56,945 bases of DNA, from contig JAQGDQ010001185.1 in NCBI GenBank assembly GCA_030141605.1, forward strand, positions 1 through 56,945, written 5' to 3'. A program made the translations under genes and the position numbers. The stretch comes from Tubiluchus corallicola (lineage: Eukaryota; Priapulida; Priapulimorpha; Priapulimorphida; Tubiluchidae). The notes beneath the pieces are model-generated. The model did not search any database and was not told where the DNA came from. It saw only the letters and a list, made by a program, of their open reading frames with translations. Positions 52,468 to 56,945 of this stretch are shown here, piece by piece (the first letter of the stretch is position 1; every line of letters starts with the position of its first letter).

Positions 52468-53392
52468 TCACGCAGTCTGCAGCAAAGTACAGTCTGTAAC
52501 AACGTGCAGTCTGACAACAACGTGCAGTCTGACAACAACGTGCTGTCTGTAGCTAAGTACAGTCCGTAACAAAGTGCAGTCTGACAACAACGTGCTGTCT
52601 GTAGCTAAGTGCAGTCTGAAACAAAGTGAATTCTGTAACAAAGTGAAGTCTGTAACAAAGTGAAGTCAGTAGCAAAGTACAGTCCGATGCAAAGTGCAGT
52701 CTGACAGCAAAGTGCATTTTGACAACAAAGTACAGTCTGACAACAAAGCGCAGTCTGTAGCAAAGTACAGTCCGTAACAAAGTGCAGTCTGACAACAAAG
52801 TGCATTTTGACAACAAAGTACAGTCTGTAACAAAGTGCAGTCTGACAACAAAGTGCAGTTTAACAACAAAGTGCAGTCTCTAGCAAAGTACAGTCTGTAA
52901 CAAAGTGCATTTTGACAACAAAGTACAGTCTGACAACAAAGAGCAGTCTGTAGCAAAGTACAGTCCGTAACAAAGTGCAGTCTGACAACAAAGTGCATTT
53001 TGACAACAAAGTACAGTCTGTAACAAAGTGCAGTCTGACAACAAAGTGCAGTTTAACAACAAAGTGCAGTCTCTAGCAAAGTACAGTCTGTAACAAAGTG
53101 CATTTTGACAACAAAGTACAGTCTGACAACAAAGAGCAGTCTGTAGCAAAGTACAGTCCGTAACAAAGTGCAGTCTGACAACAAAGTGCATTTTGACAAC
53201 AAAGTACAGTCTGTAACAAAGTGCAGTCTGACAACAAAGTGCAGTTTAACAACAAAGTGCAGTCTCTCAGTCTGTAGCAAAGTACAGTCCGTAACAAAGT
53301 ACAGTCTGTAACAAAGTGCAGTCTGACAACAAAGTACAGTCAGACAACAAAGTACAGTCTGACAACAAAGTACAGTCTGACACTCAACCAGT
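52468..53392. repeat. 16-18-bp minisatellite with 193-bp higher-order unit
   Basis: Words of the type AAAGTGCAGTCTGACAAC and AAAGTACAGTCTGTAAC alternate. A longer block recurs at 193 bp (CAGTTTAACAACAAAGTGCA at 52856 and 53049). Cys/Leu-rich minus-strand frames are artefacts. Confidence 0.95.
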
Positions 53393-53404
53393 TTGATTAC
53401 AAAA

Positions 53405-53960
53405 AATGTTAACAATATTGCCATTCAAGCACAAGAAAACACCCTTCACAATGGAACTTAAAAAAATTCGTCTTGAAATTTTATATCACTTACATGCTGT
53501 CATATTGAATACAGACCATATATTAGCAAAAAAGCTTTATAAAACTTGTAAATTTAAGTTCCAGCGATTACCGCTAGGAGCAGCCATTTTAACAGTAAGC
53601 CGCTTGAAACAAGTTTAGATAGCATTGTGTAAAGTTTAAAAAATGATCAGAACATTCGTAGTACACTCCTCTCAACTAAACAAAATGCAAATTACTATAA
53701 AATTTTGTCAGTGAGGTTAAAATACGCTTTTTTGGTGAGTCAGTGATGCACGCTGGGAAAGTGAGTGACATTTTACCTGTTGGCGCAAACATTTTAAATT
53801 ATTAAGATTTTTTTTCTAGTTAAGCAACTGTTTCTAGCAGGCAAGCGTAAGCCTAGCACTAGGTAATATAACTTTGTGTGGAAAGTTTTTTGGGAGGTAC
53901 ATTAAAATTGCCCTTTCTTACCATTTAACGTCTTTTTCTATAGAAAAGCACAGGATTATC
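53405..53960 (+). mobile_element. Dispersed repeat family R, copy 7 (most complete)
   Basis: Begins AAGCACAAGAAAACACCCTT, continues AGGAGCAGCCATTTTAACAG, AAACAAGTTTAGATAGCATT, GTGATGCACGCTGGG, CACTAGGTAATATAACTTTG and ends near CCCTTTCTTACCATTTAACG. Co-linear with copy 1 over more than 500 bp. Confidence 0.75.
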
Positions 53961-54118
53961 TTTTAGGCGCAAATATGGTAGCAATACATGTTATGGATTT
54001 GTAATGACTGGTATTTTATTTAGAGCAGTTCTCGTGAATGAAATGTAATAATTGGCGAAAAAATGTCGAATTCCACTTCGTGTTGTCAGATCCTATTTCA
54101 GTGGGGGAGTGGGGATAC

Positions 54119-54203
54119 TGCCTCCTCTCTCCCTCTCTCTCTCTCCCTCTCTTTCTCTCTCTCTCTCTCTCTCTCCCTCTCTCTCTCTCTCCCTCTCTTT
54201 CTC

Positions 54204-54277
<74 letters not shown>

Positions 54278-54293
54278 GCTCTCTCTCTCTCTC
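54119..54293. repeat. CT dinucleotide microsatellite
   Basis: About 175 bp of CT with CCCT interruptions. Confidence 0.98.
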
Positions 54294-54551
54294 TTGCCGT
54301 ACGCGCGCCATTTTCCAGTATTGACAAGTATTAAGGACTGGTCTTGAGAATAAAGCAGTTTTTCTTTCAATTGTTCTTTCCTTTAACAACTGTATAACTC
54401 CATATTTTCTCTTCGAAAATGCTTCTCCGGCTTTCTAGCAGTTCAAAAATTTTCTGGGCGTCAACTATGGTGGCGCCCGCCCCCCGGCGGTTCATCACCC
54501 CCCCCCCCCAGGAGGCCCCACACGCCCCACTTCCCCGGGTCTCGCTTAGGC

Positions 54552-54826
54552 TGAAATAGGCGCTGCGTGTAGTGGAACTAAAATCATTCTACGAAATTAC
54601 AGAAATCAGAGCGTACGCCAACAATGTTGATTCCACGCTCTACGCACGCCAGGTCGTAGTGACGTCATGTCCAGCAACTATGGAAGGTCAAGCGTGCAAT
54701 AATAATAAAGGCGGCGAGGATGATTTTACTCGCAATGATTCCGTTATAGTGAGCAAAAAGGTGAAGGGAGGTTAGAGCTCCCCGAAAGAAGAGGAGTGTT
54801 GTGAAATTTGTGGATACGGTTCGTTG
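54552..54826 (+). CDS. Possible promoter and first exon of an unknown gene
   Basis: CpG density is locally high and a full CRE (TGACGTCA) lies at 54660-54667. ATG at 54680 opens MEGQACNNNKGGEDDFTRND and on to KKVKGG and TAG (54773-54775). The same frame continues after the stop as SSPKEEECCEICGYGSL up to a strong donor GTAAGT (54827). C-C-E-I-C-G looks like the start of a zinc finger. Either the stop marks a pseudogene, or a non-coding leader ends here, or the protein-like reading is chance. No downstream exon is recognised before the window ends. Confidence 0.25.
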
Positions 54827-54928
54827 GTAAGTTTACTTTGGCCATTGTGATACTTCCTTTGTGTGAATGCGCATTTTAGGAAATGAGGCAGTATGTGGCT
54901 TTTACGAAATATTTCAATTTATCGTAGT

Positions 54929-55525
54929 AGATCAATTATATATATATATATATATATACACATATATATATATATATGTATATAATATTATATATAATAT
55001 ATAATAATCTTTATTTGCCATAAAAAATCCATATTCATAACTATAAAAGCATAAAAGAACATCGCAGCATGAGAATAAAATTCACACAACTGTTAAAGGC
55101 AAATGCGTCCAGTGCAAACTAAAAACTACTGTGCCAAAAAATTAAAACAAAATATACATTATAATGTTACACGCAAATTATAATAGACTATATACAATAT
55201 ATACATACAATTTAAAATGGACGTGGGTAAATAAAATTTGTGGATGAATATATATTATCGTTTACGTATGTTGGGTTTTCAAAACGATTTAATGTATGTA
55301 TTTTTAATTTTGATTTGAATTCGTCGAAAGACTTGATTTGTTTTAAATTTGATGGCAGGGTATTCCAAAGTTGAACTCCTTGTTTAGTTATAGAATGGTT
55401 GCCGTATTTGTTATTAGTGCGTATTTGTTTAATATTGTGTGTTCTTGGATTTAATGTTGGCTCCAAGAGGAGTGGAAGCTCATTTTTGATGAAGGGCGTG
55501 TTAATATTGTTGATGTATTTGTTTT
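54929..55525 (-). mobile_element. L2/CR1-like LINE 3' end, copy 3
   Basis: The minus frame (55466 to 55212) reads HNIKQIRTNNKYGNHSITKQ, then LWNTLPSNLKQIKSFDEF and FIYPRPF, the reverse-transcriptase C-terminus. The 3' untranslated part follows, and the copy ends in a TA microsatellite (54929-54990). 5' truncated. Confidence 0.82.
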
Positions 55526-55913
55526 AATCTGTTTATTTCAATTTAATCTAATTTAATTCAAGTAATTCGTTACGTTAACGTTAATTAACGTTAATCAACT
55601 TAGTAGTTAAATTAGTAATCATTTGGTTTACTGAATTTCTCTTCTGTTTATCAGAGGAGCTCATAAGCAAAGACAGCCAAGTTTTATTTACCCTTAATAC
55701 GTTTAATTCAATTAATGAAATTCTATTGTTTTATATTTCTGCTAGAAACCAATTTGGATAGTCCTTAAACTCATCTTTACAAATGAATTATAAGTTTCAG
55801 TTCAACGTTATTATAGAAAAAACAATCAAAAAAGACAGTTCAATTAAGTTAATTTCTGTGAAATTAGCTTAATTCACGCAGGTTCATAATGTGTTTTTTC
55901 TACTTGAAACTCT
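55526..55913. other. AT-rich spacer, nothing recognised
   Basis: Unique DNA between two LINE copies. Confidence 0.4.
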
Positions 55914-56325
55914 AATATATATATATATAATAATCTTTATTTGCCATTAAAATACATTGATAATCACTGATAAAAACTTTACAGAGATGATCAATCAGTG
56001 TTAGTTAATAAAAACTTACACTGCTAAAGGCAAATGCGTCAGTGCAATCTAAACTACTGTGCAGTAATGGAAAGCAACGACGAATAAAATCAAACATATT
56101 TACAACTATGCACAAAAAAATGAAAAACTATGATTTAATTAATATGGCCGTGGATATGTGAATTCTGAATTAGTGTGTATGTTGTCGTACTGGTGTGATG
56201 GTATTTCATATCTGGTTAATATTAGTGATTTTAATTTTGTTTTAAATGCTGATAGGGACTTGATTTGTTTCACCTGTAACGGTAGAGAATTCCAAAGTAG
56301 AATTGCTTGTTGCTCTAAGTTTATT
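55914..56325 (-). mobile_element. L2/CR1-like LINE 3' end, copy 4
   Basis: Closely matches copies 1 and 2, including AATATGGCCGTGGATATGTG (the FIYPRPY coding end) and GGCAAATGCGTCAGTGCAAT. Ends at a short TATATATA tail on the left. The 5' break is near TTCCAAAGTAGAATTGCTTG. Confidence 0.8.
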
Positions 56326-56423
56326 GTCTAATTAAAATTGGAAGAATTCTTCATCAATATTTTTGTTATCGATGTATGTTGTTCACTGTGGCAAACGTTG
56401 TAAATACGTTTATGTCGCAGTCA

Positions 56424-56945
56424 TGCTTGCAGCATGTACAACGCCTTATGCTGAGGCTACAACAAATCATGCTGTGGCTATATTGAACAACAAATTATGT
56501 TGTTGCAGCATCGTACAACACCTTATGCTGTGGCCACGTTGAACAACAAATTATGTTGTTGCAGCATCGTACAACACCTTATGCTGTGGCTACATCGAAC
56601 AACATATTATGTTGTTGCAGCATCGTACAACACCTTATACTGTAGCTACATTGAACAACAAATTATGTTGTTGCAGCATCGTACAACAGCTTATGCTGTG
56701 GCTACATTGAACAACAAATTATGTTGTTGCAGCATCGTAAAACAGCTTATGCTGTGGCTACATTGAACAACAAATTATGTTGTTGCAGCATCGTAAAACA
56801 GCTTATGCTGTAGCTACATTGAACAACAAATTATGTTGTTGCAGCATCGTAAAACAGCTTATGCTGTAGCTACATTGAACAACAAATTATGTTGTTGCAG
56901 CATCGTACAACACCTTATGCTGTAGCTACATTGAACAACATATTA
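56424..56945. repeat. 56-bp minisatellite, about 9 copies, runs off the right edge
   Basis: Units contain GTTGTTGCAGCATCGTACAA, CACCTTATGCTGTGGCTACA and TTGAACAACAAATTAT. Period 56 bp (56501 to 56557). Confidence 0.95.

Overview
The window looks like nuclear DNA of an AT-rich, repeat-rich invertebrate animal, probably marine. The reasons are GT-AG introns of 2-12 kb, an NDNF (neuron-derived neurotrophic factor) orthologue, several L2/CR1-like and other LINE remnants, Tc1 and hAT elements, and very many micro- and minisatellites. The word TAGGCCTA(C/T) recurs, which I associate with marine invertebrate genomes, but the sequence does not fix the phylum.

Three protein-coding genes are well supported. 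(1) A secreted GHL10/DUF187 glycoside hydrolase lies on the minus strand (13277 to 7099, 3 coding exons, 413 aa). This family is best known in bacteria, but here it has a signal-peptide exon and two introns. (2) ndnf lies on the plus strand (23540 to 43185, 3 coding exons, 560 aa), with introns of 12.4 and 5.6 kb filled with transposons and satellites. (3) An intronless 358-aa single-pass membrane protein lies on the minus strand (47703 to 46627), combining an EGF-like cysteine knot with a SAM-dependent methyltransferase. Weaker gene evidence: an orphan terminal exon (1617-1792, +), a two-exon candidate for a 62-aa secreted cysteine-containing peptide inside ndnf intron 1 (33885-34137, +), two unassigned ORFs (18765-18968, -; 19071-19377, +) and a promoter/first-exon-like block (54552-54826, +).

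Layout. 1-7.0 kb: orphan exon, Tc1 relic, three large minisatellites, a foldback element. 7.0-13.3 kb: GHL10 gene with a 49-bp minisatellite in intron 2 and an expanded MITE plus a LINE tail in intron 1. 13.5-22.5 kb: long microsatellites (ATGT, CT, CTTA, GTT/GCT, CATAA) and scattered TE fragments. 22.6-44.1 kb: ndnf. 44.2-46.3 kb: an array with CRE-like sites, a SINE, a CT tract. 46.6-47.7 kb: methyltransferase gene. 48.2-56.9 kb: mostly repeats, including a well-preserved hAT-type element and two L2/CR1-like copies. Adding my intervals, about 17 kb (roughly 30%) of the window is tandem repeat.

The three genes show no sign of acting in one pathway. All three products are predicted to enter the secretory route. 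The most interesting signals are the animal GHL10 enzyme, the EGF-methyltransferase fusion, the nested secreted-peptide candidate, LINE 3' ends carrying a hairpin with a fixed tip and a base stem that changes by compensating substitutions, and two cases where a minisatellite grew from an internal segment of a dispersed element.
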